Assembly (NCBI GenBank): GCA_021818615.1
Contig: JAKATT010000177.1
Coordinates: 1 to 40,785 of the forward strand
Direction: 5' to 3'
Length of the DNA stretch: 40,785 bases
Source: Actinomycetes bacterium
Lineage (GTDB): Bacteria > Actinomycetota > Acidimicrobiia > Acidimicrobiales > Bog-793
Made by a program: the position numbers and the translations under genes. This document shows, one piece after another, positions 38,435 to 40,785 of the stretch. The stretch's first letter is position 1; every line of letters begins with the position of its first letter. The notes beneath the pieces were generated by a model. That model saw only the letters and a list, made by a program, of their open reading frames with translations, ran no database searches and was not told where the DNA came from.

Positions 38435-38510
38435 TGGAGCGGACGACGGGATTCGAACCCGCGACCCTCACCTTGGCAAGGTGATGCTCTACCAACTGAG
38501 CCACGTCCGC
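38435..38510 (-). tRNA. tRNA-Gly (anticodon GCC), CCA encoded
   Basis: GCGGACGTGGCTCAGTTGGTAGAGCATCACCTTGCCAAGGTGAGGGTCGCGGGTTCGAATCCCGTCGTCCGCTCCA folds as a cloverleaf. Confidence 0.95.
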
Positions 38511-38636
38511 GTGGTACTCGTGTCATCGTAGCAACCACTCTGACGTCTGGACACGATGCAGGAGAGACGGGTTTCGCCGGGAAGTTGCCCGCATGGACTG
38601 TCAGGTCCTCGTGCCGCAGTTCAGGACGAACCCCAC

Positions 38637-39020
38637 GTGAACGATGCCGTTCGCAACAAGGCCATTGCGGCCCGAGCAGCCCAGTCGTCGCGGGACCTGC
38701 CAAGCATCGTGGCCGAGTTCGAGCACAAGGGGGCGATCGCCGTGGGCCGACCCTACGTGGACTCGACCGAAGCTCTTGTCGCCAAGGCGACCTGTGAGAA
38801 CGGCACGCCTACCCTGCTGAAGGTACATGTCGATCGACCGGGACGCTACGCCCGGGGCGAGATCACGTTGTTGCGCCTCACCGACGGCGAAGGTTGCATT
38901 CGAGTGTTGTGAAGCGACCTCGCTCCCGGCTCCTCTTCGAACGGCTCGGCCCATCGCTGCCCGCCGAGGCGAGGCGACGAGGTCGGTCCGATCGAATACT
39001 CTGTCAATGGCCAAAATTCC
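38637..39020 (+). pseudogene. Aminoglycoside/hydroxyurea antibiotic resistance kinase-like (streptomycin 6-phosphotransferase family) remnant
   Basis: PSIVAEFEHKGAIAVGRPYVDSTEALVAKATCENGTPTLLKVHVDRPGRYARGEITLLRLTDGEGCIRVL*, then in another frame RSRLLFERLGPSLPAE; no C-terminal kinase core. Confidence 0.6.
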
Positions 39021-39071
39021 TCCGGCGGGTTCTATCCGTCGTCGCAACACTCGAGGTGTTCGGGGGTTGCG

Positions 39072-39300
39072 ATGGTAGGACGCGGAAGACGCGGTGTGGA
39101 GCCCCGGGTGGAGAAGCGCCACGAGTTCGCTCGGCTCATCAGAGCCGGCGTCTCGATCTCCGAAGCCTCTCGAAAGGTCGGCATCAACCGCAAGACGGGA
39201 ATGCGCTGGCGTCACGGGCGGACCATCACCACTCCTCGCGGCATCGTGCACCATTATCCGAGCGTGCTCGGCGGCTCGAGCGAGGTGATGGAACACGGGG
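39072..39300 (+). pseudogene. IS30-family transposase N-terminal fragment
   Basis: RGRRGVEPRVEKRHEFARLIRAGVSISEASRKVGINRKTGMRWRHGRTITTPRGIVHHYPSV, no DDE domain follows. Confidence 0.6.
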
Positions 39301-39401
39301 CGCTCGGCGACTACGAGATAGTCAAGATCTGGATCCAATGCACGCCCTGTTAGGCGCAGGCGTCACCGCTCAGGCGCTGGTTCACAACGACGGCAAGCCA
39401 A

Positions 39402-40121
39402 TCAGGTGGAGCCAGAGGACTCCGGCCACCGTCGCCCTGCCGGCAGAGGCGCTACGGGTCCTGCCGGAGTCGAACGGCGCCCGACACGGCCTCGACGGCC
39501 CCGAGTAGGCGGCGACCAGCTGAAGCCGAGAAGCTGGGCGGCCACCCGCATCGACAACTCGAAGGCGCGCCATGGCGATACGACCGGGTCCTCGAGTGCT
39601 ATCTGAATGGCGAGCCCGTCGAGCAGCGCCGAGAACCCGACCGCGAAATCGCTTGCGTCGACCGGTTCGAACTCGCCTGCGGCCAGTCCCTCCCGGACGA
39701 TGGAGCGGATCGTCTCGCGCCATTGCTCGTCGAACTGCTCGCGGACTTGGCGCACCTCGGGGTGTCGCAGCGCCGCGGCCCATAGGTCCAGCCAGATCGA
39801 CCAGGTCTCCCCTCCACCATCGTCGAGGCAGCTCATGGCGACAACCTCCTCGAGGCGCATGGCCGCGCTCGGCAGCGCTGCCATGCGCCGTGCGCCCTCG
39901 GCGTACCAGCTGTCCTCGGCGAGGCGGATCGCCTCGGTGAGGAGACGGTCTTTGGTCTTGAAGTAGTAAATGACGAGAGCCGGGCTCACATCGGCACGCT
40001 CGGCGACATCTGCGATGCGAGTATCGGGGAAGCCTCGCTCGACGATCACCTCGAGCGCCGCGGAGAGCATCTGAGCGCGACGAGAGTCCTGTTGCTCGCC
40101 GGTCTCCACCTCGAGAGTCAC
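39402..40121 (-). CDS. TetR/AcrR family regulator
   Basis: SRRAQMLSAALEVIVERGFPDTRIADVAERADVSPALVIYYFKTKDRLLTEAIRLAEDSWY. Confidence 0.9.
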   Translation of the reverse strand: MTLEVETGEQQDSRRAQMLSAALEVIVERGFPDTRIADVAERADVSPALVIYYFKTKDRLLTEAIRLAEDSWYAEGARRMAALPSAAMRLEEVVAMSCLDDGGGETWSIWLDLWAAALRHPEVRQVREQFDEQWRETIRSIVREGLAAGEFEPVDASDFAVGFSALLDGLAIQIALEDPVVSPWRAFELSMRVAAQLLGFSWSPPTRGRRGRVGRRSTPAGPVAPLPAGRRWPESSGST

Positions 40122-40206
40122 TGCTCCTCCTCTTCCTCGACGGCCCTGTAGGAACGCTAGCAGCTGCATAGACTGAACAGTCAGTCAAACGCTGTGACGT
40201 GGAGCC

Positions 40207-40347
40207 ATGGCGTCAACCCAGTTCGATGCCATCGCCGCCGGGGGCGCCTACAGCGAGTTCATCGCAGCGGCCTACATGGCGCCGGGCAGGCCGCGTGCGG
40301 TAGTGCTCGAGAGTCGCCACAAGACCGGTGGCGAGTGGTGCTCGTGA
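40207..40347 (+). pseudogene. N-terminal remnant of a phytoene-dehydrogenase-like FAD oxidoreductase
   Basis: FDAIAAGGAYSEFIAAAYMAPGRPRAVVLESRHKTGGEWCS* resembles the Rossmann start YDAIVIGxGHNGLVxAAYLAxxGxxVLVLExRxxxGG. Confidence 0.45.
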
Positions 40348-40440
40348 GCACCCACTCCGGCGTGCCATCTGGGGTGGGGGCGCTCGACGTGCTCGTCGTG
40401 AGGTACCCATCGCCAGCAGAGGGGGCGTAGCCTCGCTGCG

Positions 40441-40785
40441 GTGAAGCGGAGAACGGCAATTGTCGCGTTCGTGGCCCTCGCCGTCGTCGCGGCCGGATGC
40501 AGCGGAGGAGCGGCAGCGAGCGGGGCCGGGACACGATCGAGCTCCACCACTTCCACGACGACAGCTCTCCCGGCGACCACTACGCTCCCGGCGAGCACTA
40601 CGCTCCCGGCGAGCACGACCGCCCCGGCGAGCACGACTACCACAACCGCTCCGGCACCCACGACGGCTTCCGGCGGCACGACGAACACCACCAACCCTGC
40701 CGGCAACCTGCCGCAGACTACCGCCTTTCCCTCGTCCGCCTCGCCGCAGTTCAGAGCCGAGATGGCCGACCTCTGGCGCGCCATC
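40441..40785 (+). CDS. Putative lipoprotein with Thr/Ser/Pro-rich linker (runs off the window)
   Basis: VKRRTAIVAFVALAVVAAGCSGG lipobox; TTTLPASTTLPASTTAPASTTTTTAP. Confidence 0.6.
   Translation, partial: MKRRTAIVAFVALAVVAAGCSGGAAASGAGTRSSSTTSTTTALPATTTLPASTTLPASTTAPASTTTTTAPAPTTASGGTTNTTNPAGNLPQTTAFPSSASPQFRAEMADLWRAI
40564..40638. repeat. About 18-bp imperfect tandem repeat (gctcccggcgagcactac) in the lipoprotein linker
   Basis: Four successive near-identical units read directly. Confidence 0.7.

Larger units (their letters stand above)
353..38479. mobile_element. Putative tRNA-Gly-integrated element (attL 353-395, attR 38437-38479), with nested elements and an internal block of housekeeping-type genes
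   Basis: 43-bp perfect direct repeat of the tRNA-Gly 3' part at both ends, shared 18-bp internal repeat near each end, tyrosine integrase and HTH/excisionase-like gene next to the intact tRNA, ArdC, SSB, ParA and TA genes inside. Whether the core genes were mobilised with it is unproven. Confidence 0.6.

Noticed and set aside
1-40785. CRISPR array
   Set aside because: No regularly spaced repeat-spacer pattern seen; only the short linker repeats at 40564-40638 are tandem.

Overview
GC-rich, actinobacterial-looking window, possibly Acidimicrobiia (taxonomy is a guess). The main large-scale structure is a probable integrative element of about 38 kb at a tRNA-Gly(GCC) gene. A 43-bp direct repeat of the tRNA 3' part occurs at 353-395 and at 38437-38479. 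An identical 18-mer (TGGCACATATGTGGCACG) sits just inside each end, and a tyrosine integrase plus an excisionase-like gene abut the intact tRNA. Between these ends lie two accessory zones flanking a block of apparent housekeeping and biosynthesis genes at about 5.6-23 kb. The left zone carries PhD/PIN toxin-antitoxin, a RadC-like protein, and a TIGR04255-HTH-unknown-hsdM operon truncated at about 5.3 kb. The right zone carries RHH/PIN TA, SSB, MerR, ArdC, parA, RES/Xre TA and others. The housekeeping block holds purE, purK, icd, folC, ilvD, larB, alr, bioD, a Sua5-like gene, a phosphatase, dabA/dabB with a PII-like gene, and fabI. The right zone also contains a nested mobile element: a cargo-less Tn554-like tyrosine recombinase trio inserted precisely inside the orfB of an IS3-family element, which itself truncates parA and an ORF6N gene. 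Outside the right end is a gene graveyard: an aminoglycoside/hydroxyurea kinase-like pseudogene, an IS30 transposase fragment, and a short FAD-oxidoreductase remnant. All family calls come from reading translations by eye; no database search was run.
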